Positions 1-6,761 of a stretch of 9,124 nt of DNA are shown piece by piece. Location of the stretch: assembly GCA_012516015.1 (NCBI GenBank), contig JAAYXG010000462.1:1-9124 (forward strand), read 5' to 3'. How positions within the stretch are numbered: position 1 is the first letter of the stretch; each line of letters starts with the position of its first letter. The stretch is from Lysobacteraceae bacterium (GTDB taxonomy: Bacteria > Pseudomonadota > Gammaproteobacteria > Steroidobacterales > Steroidobacteraceae). The position numbers and the translations under genes are program-made. The notes under the pieces are model-generated. The model had not been told where the DNA came from, did not search any database, and saw only the letters and a list, made by a program, of their open reading frames with translations.

Positions 1-13
1 GGCAGCGGGAGCT

Positions 14-55
14 GCTCTGACTGTCCCCTGTCCCCTGGTCATTGCCCCCTGAGCG
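14..55 (+). repeat. Heptamer array downstream of mltD
   Basis: Six units in 7-bp phase, including two exact CTGTCCC copies (21-34) followed by CTGGTCA, TTGCCCC and CTGAGCG. It lies just after the mltD stop and reads antisense to mltD. Confidence 0.6.
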
Positions 56-66
56 CGTTCGTCGCG

Positions 67-1743
67 CTAGATTCCTGCGCGTCGCCCATCCACATACATC
101 ACGAGCCGCTGACCGGGCCTGATGATGCTGCGTGCCGTCAGGTCGTTCCAGCTCAGCAGGTCGCTGAGACGCACGCTGAACTGGCTCGCGATGCGCGACA
201 ACGTATCGCCTGAGCGAACGACGTAGGTGACAGACTGCGAGACGCTTCCGGCATCTGCGGACGCGAGCCGAGCTTTGCCCGGGATCGACAACACTTGACC
301 GATGGACAACGTGCTGTCGCGCGAGATGCCGTTCAAGCTCGCGAGCCGATCGACGCTCGTGCCGTGCGCGCGGGCGATGCTCCACAGCGTCTCCCCGCGA
401 CGAACGACATGGCGATTCGAAGGACTACGCGGGCGCGCTACCGGCTCGTTCGCCATTGAGGCGAGGCTGGCAGCGCGGTTCGCCTCGCCGGCACGAGGTG
501 CAGCCGCGATCAAGAGATCCTGGCCGGGGTGAATGAGCGAGCCGCGAATCTTGTTCGAAGCGCGCAGCGCAGCGAGCGAAATTCCGTACTTATTCGCGAT
601 GGCGCCGAGCGTGTCGCCCTTGCGCACGCGATGATAGACGACGCGAACCCGCTCTTCGGGCGGCAACGCGGCAACCCTTTCGGCGAACCGTGCCGCGTTC
701 GCGGTCGGCACGAGCAAGTAGTGCGGACCGTCCGGATCGGTGACCCAGTGATTGAATGCCGGGTTGAGCGCAAGCAACTCTTCCTTCGGCAGCTCCGCGA
801 GCTCGGCGGCAAGGTTCAGGTCGATCTGGGCGGCGACGTCCACCTTCTCGAAGAACGGCTCGTTCGGGATCGGCGCGAACTCGAGCCCATGGGCAGCCGG
901 GTCGGCGACGATTCGGCGCATCGCGAGCAGCTTCGGAACGTAGGCGCGAGTTTCGCGCGGAAGCCTGAGACTGAAAAAATCGGTCGGCTTACCCGCCTCG
1001 AGATTGCGCCGAATCGCGCGCGCAACGTTCGCTTCGCCGGTATTGTATGCCGCGACCGCGAGCAGCCAGTCGCCGTTGAATTCATTCGCCAGGAATTCCA
1101 AGTAGTCGAGCGCGGCGGTCGTGGCCGCGAGCACATCGCGGCGACCGTCGTAGTACCAGTTCTGCTTGAGCCCGTAGCGGCGACCGGTGCTCGGAATGAA
1201 CTGCCACAAGCCGGACGCTCGAGCGCGCGAATAGGCGACGGGGTTGAAAGCGCTTTCGACGACGGGCAGCAGCGCGAGCTCCATCGGCATGTCGCGCGCT
1301 TCGATCTCGTTGACGATGTGATACAGGTAGCGCTCGCCGCGCTTGAAGGTGCGATCGAGATATGCCGGGTGGCGGGCGAACCAGCTTTGTTCCTTGTCGA
1401 TCGACGGATCGTCGACATCTTCCAATGCGAAGCCGTCGCGTATGCGTTCGAACAGGTCGCTCGGTGCGGGAAGGGTTGGGGGCGTAGCGCCGAGTTGGCG
1501 GACGAGCGGGGGATCGGATTCGGTTTGGGCATCGAGGGTTTCGATCGCCTCCTCGATCTGCGTCGGGCCTGACGTGCCGATCAAGGCTTCGTCGAGCTTT
1601 CCGACGAGGGCCGCCGCCTTTTCGGAATCGAGGGGATAGTCGTCGTCGACCTCGGGCGTGCTCGTACAGCCCACGGCAAAGGCGGTGAGCGCTATCAGTA
1701 GAGCCGTCGCGCGGGCCCTTACCGTGCCTGGTTTATTCGTCAT
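67..1743 (-). CDS. mltD: Membrane-bound lytic murein transglycosylase D with three LysM domains
   Basis: Cleaves the glycan strands of peptidoglycan between MurNAc and GlcNAc, leaving 1,6-anhydro ends; acts in the periplasm as a lipoprotein. The 558-residue product starts with a basic stretch and a hydrophobic segment ending in a lipobox-like AFAVGC, so Cys26 is the likely lipidated residue (A at -3 is less usual than L). The SLT domain covers about residues 145-260: VVESAFNP with the probable catalytic Glu163, then GLWQFIPSTG and AVAAYNTGEANV. Three LysM repeats follow, at about 369-412, 443-488 and 505-550, each with a GDTL or GETL core. E. coli MltD is shorter (about 450 residues) and has two LysM. 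The ATG start is preceded by AGGGG at a suitable distance. Downstream of gloB on the same strand, with a 207-bp gap, as in E. coli where the two are neighbours. Identification is secure. Confidence 0.96.
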   Translation of the reverse strand: MTNKPGTVRARATALLIALTAFAVGCTSTPEVDDDYPLDSEKAAALVGKLDEALIGTSGPTQIEEAIETLDAQTESDPPLVRQLGATPPTLPAPSDLFERIRDGFALEDVDDPSIDKEQSWFARHPAYLDRTFKRGERYLYHIVNEIEARDMPMELALLPVVESAFNPVAYSRARASGLWQFIPSTGRRYGLKQNWYYDGRRDVLAATTAALDYLEFLANEFNGDWLLAVAAYNTGEANVARAIRRNLEAGKPTDFFSLRLPRETRAYVPKLLAMRRIVADPAAHGLEFAPIPNEPFFEKVDVAAQIDLNLAAELAELPKEELLALNPAFNHWVTDPDGPHYLLVPTANAARFAERVAALPPEERVRVVYHRVRKGDTLGAIANKYGISLAALRASNKIRGSLIHPGQDLLIAAAPRAGEANRAASLASMANEPVARPRSPSNRHVVRRGETLWSIARAHGTSVDRLASLNGISRDSTLSIGQVLSIPGKARLASADAGSVSQSVTYVVRSGDTLSRIASQFSVRLSDLLSWNDLTARSIIRPGQRLVMYVDGRRAGI

Positions 1744-1950
1744 CGACCGACCCCTACGCGCGCGGGCATTGGCCCGGTGCGTTCAAAGATTCCAAAAGGG
1801 AATCGAGATCGATCCCAATGACACTTGCCCGAGCATCAACTCGACCATCGACGGTTGACCGCTCGCAGGGCCGGCCTGTCTAAACGGTCAGTTGTCAACG
1901 CGCCAACGAGCGCCATTCGGATCAATCCCGATCTACAATCTTCCTTCCAT

Positions 1951-2727
1951 TTAGCCCGTAAATCCGTCTTTCCACTCGCGAATGACGGCAAAGACTTCGA
2001 TGTGATTCTGTAACCTGCGGCCTGCTTTCGCTTCCGCGGCTTGCTTCACACTCTGCCGATCACAGCGTAGGAAGGGATTCACATTCCTCTCACGCCTCAT
2101 GGTGGATGGCACCGTCGCCTCACCCCGGGTGCGACGTTCCCGACATTCTTCGAGGTACTCAACGCTCTGTTCGTTCTCGGGTTCGACGGCGAGCGCGAAC
2201 TTGAGATTGCTGACCGTGTACTCGTGTCCGCAATAGACCTTCGTGTCGTCGGGAAGGGCCGCGAGCTTGGCAAGCGACCGTGTCATTTGTTCCGGGGTGC
2301 CCTCGAATAGCCGCCCGCATCCGGCGCTGAACAGCGTATCGCCGGAAAAGAGGGCGCCGTGACCCACATAGGCAATGTGGCCCTTCGTGTGGCCGGGCAC
2401 ATCGAGCACCTTGAATTCCAAGCCGAGCTCGGGAAACCTGGCTGTGTCTCCTTCCCGCAACGGCTGTGCCGGTTCAGGTACTTTTTCGCCTGCGGGACCG
2501 AACACAGGAATTCGGCGCTCCCGCGACAGCGCGGCTACTCCGCCCACGTGATCGGCGTGTCGGTGCGTCAGCAGGATCCCGGCAAGCTCGAGTCCATTCG
2601 CCATCGCTTCTTCGACAGGTTGTGCATCGCCAGGATCGACGGCCACCACGCGTCTGTCGTCCAGGGGCGAGTGGATGAGCCAGATGTAATTGTCTGCGAA
2701 CGCGCGAACGTGCGAGACCTTCAGCAT
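1951..2727 (-). CDS. gloB: Hydroxyacylglutathione hydrolase (glyoxalase II)
   Basis: Second enzyme of the glutathione-dependent methylglyoxal pathway: hydrolyses S-D-lactoylglutathione to D-lactate and glutathione in the cytoplasm. The 258-residue product has the metallo-beta-lactamase fold signature. Visible metal ligands are THRHADH (His55, His57, Asp59, His60), GHT (His113), SGD (Asp130) and CGHEYT (His168). The GCGRLFEG segment and the C-terminal NPFLR segment are typical of glyoxalase II rather than of other members of the superfamily. Length matches the family (about 250-260). The start is MLKVSHVRAFADNYIW, which aligns with the usual N-terminus; no clear Shine-Dalgarno sequence precedes it. 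Divergent from the methyltransferase across a 161-bp region holding a possible sigma-70 promoter. mltD lies downstream in the same direction. Identification is secure. Confidence 0.96.
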   Translation of the reverse strand: MLKVSHVRAFADNYIWLIHSPLDDRRVVAVDPGDAQPVEEAMANGLELAGILLTHRHADHVGGVAALSRERRIPVFGPAGEKVPEPAQPLREGDTARFPELGLEFKVLDVPGHTKGHIAYVGHGALFSGDTLFSAGCGRLFEGTPEQMTRSLAKLAALPDDTKVYCGHEYTVSNLKFALAVEPENEQSVEYLEECRERRTRGEATVPSTMRRERNVNPFLRCDRQSVKQAAEAKAGRRLQNHIEVFAVIREWKDGFTG

Positions 2728-2742
2728 TGCGAGATGGAGCCA

Positions 2743-2756
2743 CTGCGAAATCGCAG
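2743..2756. promoter_or_regulatory. Perfect 6-bp inverted repeat at the predicted gloB transcription start
   Basis: CTGCGAAATCGCAG consists of two 6-bp arms around a 2-bp centre and directly abuts the candidate -10 box of gloB. Its position fits an operator, or a small hairpin at the 5' end of the transcript. No regulator can be named. Confidence 0.3.
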
Positions 2757-2786
2757 CTTATAACCCGCGTCGTGATGCATGGGCAA
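2757..2786 (-). promoter_or_regulatory. Candidate sigma-70 promoter for gloB
   Basis: On the minus strand TTGCCC (2786-2781) and TATAAG (2762-2757) are separated by 18 bp, giving a plausible -35/-10 pair. The predicted start of transcription would lie about 20-25 nt before the gloB ATG. The -35 box matches the consensus in only part, so this rests on spacing, position and the good -10 box. Confidence 0.4.
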
Positions 2787-2830
2787 GCCGTCGCCGCGAA
2801 CTACAGGTCTCGCGTATGGCGGCCTTCTGA

Positions 2831-2874
2831 CTGCCCGCGAACCACTAACCGCCTCCGCGAGTGAACCGCTGGCG
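2831..2874 (+). repeat. Heptamer array upstream of the methyltransferase
   Basis: Units CTGCCCG, CGAACCA, CTAACCG and CCTCCGC run in phase from 2831 to 2858, then degenerate into a stretch with a further GAACCGC. Sense orientation relative to the gene that follows. Confidence 0.65.
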
Positions 2875-2888
2875 GCTCCAGAAGCGTT

Positions 2889-3647
2889 ATGCTTCTCGAT
2901 ATGACCCAGTTTTCTGCATCGGACCTGCATGCTTGGCTGCGCTCGCCGCTCGGGCAGCGCGTCTACGCACTCGAGCGCAAGCTTGCCGCCGAGGCGCTGG
3001 CTCAGGTGTTCGGGTGGCAGTTGCTGCAGATCGGGCTGTGGGGTGAGGACGATGGGCTCATCTCGGAAGCACGGACGCAGCGGCGGACTGTGCTTGCGTG
3101 GCACGGGGACCGCGAAGGAACACATCAAGCCCACATTCGCTCTCGCACGGACGCGCTTGCCATCGCATCGGACTCCGTCGATGCCGTCGTGCTGCCCCAT
3201 ACGCTCGAGTACGAGCCCGATCCGCACGAGCTGCTTCGTGAGGTCGAGCGAATCTTGTCGGGCGAAGGTCATCTCATCGTGTTCGGCTTTCGCTCGCTCT
3301 CGAGTTGGGGCGTGCGCCATCTCTTCGCGCGCGACGGATTTCCACCCGGCTTGGAGCGCATGATCGGCGAAGGGCGCTTGAAGGATTGGCTCAAACTGCT
3401 TGGTTTCGAGATCGTCGATGCGCAACGTTATTTGTTCGCGTTGCCTTGGGGATCCGCGGCGCCCTCCGCGCACAACTTCTTCGAAAGGGTCGGGCGACGC
3501 CTCTGGCCGCTCTTCGCGGGCGGCTACCTACTCAAAGCCCGCAAGCGCGTCTACGCGCTCACTCCCATCCGCCCGAGCTGGAAGCGCCTGCGCCCGAAAG
3601 TCGTTGGAGGCTTGATCGAACCGACGACGCGGGGAAGAAGTGGGTAG
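2889..3647 (+). CDS. yafS: SAM-dependent methyltransferase, YafS-like
   Basis: Class I S-adenosylmethionine-dependent methyltransferase of unknown substrate, similar in kind and position to E. coli YafS, which also sits between gloB and rnhA. The 252-residue product shows a Methyltransf_11-like core: LLQIGLWG at 45-52 in place of a classic glycine-rich motif I, SDSVDAVVLPHTLEY at 94-108 (acidic loop and motif II region) and GEGHLIVFGF at 125-134. The unusual motif I is, to my knowledge, normal for this subfamily. The start could be ATG 2889 or ATG 2901 (MTQFSAS); neither has a clear Shine-Dalgarno sequence. A heptamer array ends about 15 bp before the start, and the TAG stop lies inside another heptamer array, so the last residues (about TRGRSG) are probably repeat-encoded. 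The fold is clear; the exact substrate is not known. Confidence 0.85.
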   Translation: MLLDMTQFSASDLHAWLRSPLGQRVYALERKLAAEALAQVFGWQLLQIGLWGEDDGLISEARTQRRTVLAWHGDREGTHQAHIRSRTDALAIASDSVDAVVLPHTLEYEPDPHELLREVERILSGEGHLIVFGFRSLSSWGVRHLFARDGFPPGLERMIGEGRLKDWLKLLGFEIVDAQRYLFALPWGSAAPSAHNFFERVGRRLWPLFAGGYLLKARKRVYALTPIRPSWKRLRPKVVGGLIEPTTRGRSG

Positions 3648-3668
3648 TGATTTGCGGTTCGCGGTTGG
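3634..3668 (-). repeat. Heptamer array across the methyltransferase stop codon
   Basis: Five units in phase on the plus strand: GAAGAAG, TGGGTAG, TGATTTG, CGGTTCG, CGGTTGG. The second unit contains the TAG stop. It aligns without gaps to the array at 8046-8080. Confidence 0.75.
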
Positions 3669-3761
3669 CAAGAGAGCAGTTGGTTCGACATGCTGCCGGT
3701 GACGAGAGCGAGTAAGATCGCTCACTTCGCCGGCACGACCGACTCGAGCTAGCGCCGACTC

Positions 3762-3817
3762 CTAACCTCTTCCCGTACAGTGACAGAAGCTCCAGCCTCC
3801 AGCCGCCAGTCTCAAGG
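3762..3817 (+). repeat. Heptamer array spanning the rnhA start codon
   Basis: Eight units in one unbroken 7-bp phase: CTAACCT, CTTCCCG, TACAGTG, ACAGAAG, two exact CTCCAGC, CGCCAGT, CTCAAGG. The GTG start at 3780 and most of the extra N-terminal residues of RnhA lie inside it. Confidence 0.65.
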
Positions 3818-4268
3818 CGCGCGCAACGTAGCGCGTGTCACTATCTATACCGACGGCGCGTGCCGAGGTAACCCGGGACCGGGGGGATGGGGCGCCGTAC
3901 TGATCGCGGGAGAACATGAGAAAGAGCTCAGCGGCGGAGAGCCCCTGACAACGAACAATCGCATGGAGCTCACCGCTGCGATCCGCGCGCTCGCCGCGCT
4001 CAAGCGTCCTTGCGCAGTGTCGCTCTACACAGACTCCCAGTACGTCCGCAAGGGCATCACGGAATGGTTGCCGCAATGGAAGCGGCGCGACTGGCGCACG
4101 GCCGACCGCAAGCCGGTGAAGAACGTGGATCTTTGGCAAGCGCTCGAACGCGAGATCGAGCGTCATCGAATCGACTGGCATTGGGTAAAAGGCCACGCCG
4201 GCAATCCGGGGAACGAACGCGCGGACCAGCTCGCGAACGAAGCAATTGACCAGATGCTTCGCAAGTGA
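3780..4268 (+). CDS. rnhA: Ribonuclease HI
   Basis: Endonuclease that degrades the RNA strand of RNA-DNA hybrids, removing R-loops and primers. The 162-residue product has the full active site: Asp25 in [11 protein letters not shown], Glu63 in NNRMEL, Asp85 in YTDSQYV, His139 in WVKGHAG and Asp149 in NERADQLA. E. coli RNase HI has 155 residues and starts only a few residues before the first beta strand. Here about 18 extra residues ([10 protein letters not shown] and following) precede VTIYTDG. The only usable start is GTG at 3780: the frame is closed by TAG at 3750 and holds no nearer ATG, GTG or TTG. The extension is encoded by an array of 7-bp units (3762-3817), so it looks repeat-derived. 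No Shine-Dalgarno sequence is visible. In E. coli rnhA is next to dnaQ; here an aminotransferase gene separates them. Confidence 0.95.
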   Translation: MTEAPASSRQSQGARNVARVTIYTDGACRGNPGPGGWGAVLIAGEHEKELSGGEPLTTNNRMELTAAIRALAALKRPCAVSLYTDSQYVRKGITEWLPQWKRRDWRTADRKPVKNVDLWQALEREIERHRIDWHWVKGHAGNPGNERADQLANEAIDQMLRK

Positions 4269-4269
4269 A

Positions 4270-4297
4270 TGGCGGACGGCGGACAGCGGACGGTGAC
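4270..4297 (-). repeat. Heptamer array after rnhA; left inverted arm
   Basis: Units TGGCGGA, CGGCGGA, CAGCGGA and CGGTGAC begin two bases after the rnhA stop. Bases 4272-4286 are the exact reverse complement of 4361-4375. Confidence 0.75.
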
Positions 4298-4360
4298 AGA
4301 CTAAAGATCGCTTGGCTTTGTTGAGCTTACGCGCTCCGTTCCGGCTCTTGATTCTGTACA

Positions 4361-4403
4361 CTGTCCGCCGTCCGCTGTTCACCGAACCGCTGTTCACCGA
4401 AGC
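4361..4403 (+). repeat. Heptamer array before the aminotransferase; right inverted arm
   Basis: Starts with CTGTCCG and CCGTCCG, then a 12-bp motif CTGTTCACCGAA occurs twice 15 bp apart (4375 and 4390). It ends one base before the ATG. The first 15 bases pair exactly with the array at 4272-4286. Confidence 0.75.
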
Positions 4404-4404
4404 A

Positions 4405-5532
4405 ATGGATTTCATCGACCTAAAGACCCAATACCAGCGGATTCGCGAGTCCGTGAATGCGCGCATTCAGCGCGTGCTCGATCATGGGCAGTACATCCTG
4501 GGTAGCGAAACGGTCGAGCTCGAACAGAAACTCGCGGAGTACGTAGGGGCGAAACACTGCATCGGCGCATCGAGCGGGACAGATACGCTGCTCATTGCAT
4601 TGATGGCATACGGTATCGGGCCCGGCGATGAGGTCATCACATCGCCCTTCACGTTCATCGCGACGGGCGAGATGATCTTGCTTGCCGGGGCGAAGCCGGT
4701 CTTCGTCGACATCGATGCGCGCACCTACAACTTGGATCCGAATTTGCTCGAGCGCGCGATTACGCCCCGTACGAAGGCGATCATGCCGGTGTCGCTCTAC
4801 GGGCAATGTGCGGACTTCGATGCGATCAACGAAATTGCGAAGCGACACAAGCTTCCCGTGATCGAGGACGGCGCGCAGAGCTTCGGCGCGCGTTACAAGA
4901 GCCGGAAATCGTGCGCACTGTCCGAAATCGGATCGACATCGTTCTTTCCCTCGAAGCCGCTCGGCGCCTACGGGGACGGCGGGGCGCTGTTCACGGACGA
5001 CGACGAGCTGGCGAAGGTGATGCGTGAGATTCGCGTACACGGACAGGATCGCCGCTACCATCATCCTCGGCTCGGCATCAACGGCCGTCTGGATACGCTG
5101 CAAGCGGCCGTGCTGCTGGCAAAGATGGAGATCTTCGAGGACGAGGTCGAAGCGCGGGGTCGAATCGGCGCACGCTACAGCGAGCTGATCAACGATGCGT
5201 TCAAAGATGTCACGGATACCAAGCAACAAGTGACCACTCCGTATGTGGCGCCGGAATGCACGAGCGTGTACGCGCAGTACACGATCGAAGTGGAGGCGCG
5301 GGCAAAGGTCGAGGCGGGGCTCAAGGCGCGCGGCATCCCAACAGCCGTGCACTATCCGGTGCCGCTGCACTTCCAACCCGTCTTCGCGAGCTTGGGGCAG
5401 GGGCCGGGGAGTTTCCCCGTGGCCGAGAAGGCAGCATCACGGGTGCTGAGTCTGCCCATGCATCCTTATCTCAGCGAAGCTCAACAGGCGAACGTCGTCG
5501 AAGCGCTGTTTGCAGCCGTGACCGGCGCCTAG
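4405..5532 (+). CDS. DegT/DnrJ/EryC1-family PLP-dependent sugar aminotransferase, WbpE/WlbC-like
   Basis: Transfers an amino group, usually from glutamate, to a keto group on a nucleotide-linked sugar. The nearest recognisable type is WbpE/WlbC, which makes UDP-3-amino-GlcNAcA from the 3-keto sugar during surface polysaccharide synthesis. From ATG 4405 the product has 375 residues, normal for the family. Visible landmarks are FIDLKTQYQRI at the N-terminus, GASSGTDTLL (54-63, phosphate binding), PFTFIATGEM, PVSLYGQ, VIEDGAQSFGA (Asp155 and Gln158 near the PLP ring) and SFFPSKPLGAYGDGG with the Schiff-base Lys184. The frame is open upstream to a TTG at 4312, but those 31 codons are intergenic repeat sequence and are not counted. 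No Shine-Dalgarno sequence is visible; a heptamer array ends one base before the start. It lies alone between rnhA and dnaQ, so it is probably an insertion. Family is secure; substrate is inferred. Confidence 0.9.
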   Translation: MDFIDLKTQYQRIRESVNARIQRVLDHGQYILGSETVELEQKLAEYVGAKHCIGASSGTDTLLIALMAYGIGPGDEVITSPFTFIATGEMILLAGAKPVFVDIDARTYNLDPNLLERAITPRTKAIMPVSLYGQCADFDAINEIAKRHKLPVIEDGAQSFGARYKSRKSCALSEIGSTSFFPSKPLGAYGDGGALFTDDDELAKVMREIRVHGQDRRYHHPRLGINGRLDTLQAAVLLAKMEIFEDEVEARGRIGARYSELINDAFKDVTDTKQQVTTPYVAPECTSVYAQYTIEVEARAKVEAGLKARGIPTAVHYPVPLHFQPVFASLGQGPGSFPVAEKAASRVLSLPMHPYLSEAQQANVVEALFAAVTGA

Positions 5533-5574
5533 GCGGCAGTGCCGAGCGGTTGGTGATTGGCGGGTCGCGGTTCC
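5533..5574 (-). repeat. Heptamer array directly after the aminotransferase stop
   Basis: Six units starting at the base after the TAG: the last four are CGGTTGG, TGATTGG, CGGGTCG and CGGTTCC. The TGATTGG, CGGGTCG, CGGTTCC run parallels TGATTTG, CGGTTCG, CGGTTGG at 3648-3668. Confidence 0.7.
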
Positions 5575-5597
5575 TCACGGCGCGACGAGCGCGCATC

Positions 5598-5660
5598 TGC
5601 GGACAGGGGCCAGCGAGTGGCGGGTGAGAGAACGATCGCCGTTAGCGGTTCGCGGTCGAA
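5598..5660 (-). repeat. Second heptamer array between the aminotransferase and dnaQ
   Basis: Nine units in phase, among them TGCGGAC, AGGGGCC, GGCGGGT, CGTTAGC and GGTTCGC. Same orientation as the array at 5533-5574, from which it is separated by 23 bp. The longest array in the window. Confidence 0.6.
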
Positions 5661-5741
5661 AGAGCGCCGCGCGCACAGCGATAGGAACGACTGCTTGAGG
5701 TAAGATGTCGTGCAAAGAGTCGGCATGCTGCGAATTCCGAG

Positions 5742-5755
5742 CGAACCGCTTCAGT
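5742..5755 (+). repeat. Short heptamer pair before dnaQ
   Basis: CGAACCG followed by CTTCAGT, two bases before the dnaQ ATG. It parallels CCATCCG then CTTCATG at the start of the epimerase gene (8623-8636). Inverted relative to the two arrays at 5533-5660. Confidence 0.45.
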
Positions 5756-5757
5756 AA

Positions 5758-6486
5758 ATGCGTCAAGTCATCCTCGACACCGAAACAACGGGTCTGGAAC
5801 CGGAGCAGGGCCATCGCATCATCGAAATCGGCTGCGTCGAGCTCGTCAATCGCCGTAAGACCGGGCGAACCTTCCATCGCTACTTGAGACCGGACCGCGA
5901 GGTGGACTGGGGTGCGCTCCAGGTCCACGGCATCACGAACGAGTTCCTGGCGCAACAGCCGCGCTTCGCGGACGTCGCCGACGAGTTGCTCGAATTCATC
6001 GCCGGTAGCGAGCTCATCATCCACAACGCCGCGTTCGACGTCGCGTTCCTGGATGCCGAGCTCAAACGCTTGCCGGGCACGCCTCGCCTCGTGCACGAGC
6101 TCTGCCGCATCACCGACACATTGCCGCTCGCGCGGCAAATGCATCCGGGACAGCGCAACAGCCTCGATGCGCTGTGCAAACGGTACGGCGTCGATAATTC
6201 GCGCCGCGAGCTGCACGGCGCGCTGCTCGACGCGCAGATCCTCTGCGATGTCTATCTTGCGATGACGGGCGGTCAGACCGCGCTTGTACTGGGCGAGGAC
6301 GACGAACCTCATCTGCACACGTCCTTCGAGCCCGTCGCAGCCGCAGCTCGCGTTGTCGGCGCCTTGCGAGTCATACGCGCGACCGAGGAGGAGCTCACCG
6401 CCCACGAACGTGTGCTCGACATCATTGACAAGGCGAGTGGCGGTAGGACGCTATGGAGAGCCGAACCGGCCGCGACCAGCGGATAG
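5758..6486 (+). CDS. dnaQ: DNA polymerase III epsilon subunit (3'-5' proofreading exonuclease)
   Basis: Proofreading subunit of the replicative polymerase; forms the core with alpha and theta. The 242-residue length is that of E. coli DnaQ (243). The DEDDh active site is complete: Asp7 and Glu9 in ILDTETTGL, Asp94 in HNAAFDVAFLD, His153 in ELHGALLDAQ and Asp158. The QVHGIT element (55-60) is also typical. The C-terminal third is the part that binds alpha in E. coli. The final codons (about 6433-6486) merge into 7-bp repeat sequence, and the TAG stop falls in it, so the last 10-18 residues may be repeat-derived. Start ATG 5758 lies directly before the first catalytic strand; no Shine-Dalgarno sequence is seen, and one and a half heptamer units end two bases upstream. 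In the E. coli order it would adjoin rnhA. Confidence 0.95.
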   Translation: MRQVILDTETTGLEPEQGHRIIEIGCVELVNRRKTGRTFHRYLRPDREVDWGALQVHGITNEFLAQQPRFADVADELLEFIAGSELIIHNAAFDVAFLDAELKRLPGTPRLVHELCRITDTLPLARQMHPGQRNSLDALCKRYGVDNSRRELHGALLDAQILCDVYLAMTGGQTALVLGEDDEPHLHTSFEPVAAAARVVGALRVIRATEEELTAHERVLDIIDKASGGRTLWRAEPAATSG

Positions 6487-6491
6487 CGGTT
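6471..6491 (-). repeat. Heptamer units across the dnaQ stop codon
   Basis: CGCGACC, AGCGGAT and AGCGGTT run through the dnaQ stop (TAG 6484-6486). An 11-bp piece at 6433-6443 is identical to part of the array at 5613-5623, so the repeat region may begin within the last codons of dnaQ. Confidence 0.5.
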
Positions 6492-6761
6492 TGGGCGTGC
6501 GGGCCCTCGGTAGCGTAGGCGATGCGGGGCAAGCGCTCGCACAGTGACCGATCTCTCTATTCCCAGGCCTTATCTATGGCATGCTTCGCTCCCTCGCGCG
6601 GGTTTCTGGAAGCCGTGTCGGCTGCCTATACAAAAAGGCGGGTAAGAGAAGGCGCGCCCAGTCGTGAGACGCACCATTCATCGACTGCCGACGCGCGACA
6701 GCCCTTGGCGTAGCTAATCGATGTCGATGAGTAGGGCCGATTTCGACTCCGAAAGGACACT

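Noticed and set aside
529..1572. Long plus-strand open frame opposite mltD
   Set aside because: It is a shadow of mltD, caused by GC-rich codon use; the translation is rich in Arg with no recognisable domain.
1870..1898. Consensus TTGACA on the minus strand between gloB and mltD as an mltD promoter
   Set aside because: The sequence 17 bp downstream is GCCGGC, so there is no -10 box to pair with it.
4312..4404. Upstream extension of the aminotransferase reading frame to a TTG codon
   Set aside because: The 31 extra codons are intergenic spacer and repeat sequence (coding PLFTE twice), and the family N-terminus aligns with ATG 4405.
4420..5376. Long minus-strand open frame opposite the aminotransferase
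   Set aside because: Antisense shadow; no family resemblance and no plausible start context.
6611..6623. Small hairpin AGCCGTGTCGGCT after dnaQ as a terminator
   Set aside because: The stem is only 5 bp and is not followed by a run of T on either strand.
6604..6632. TATACA with TTCTGG 17 bp upstream as the dehydrogenase promoter
   Set aside because: The -10 is fair but the -35 matches poorly, and the leader would be over 120 nt; not strong enough to annotate.
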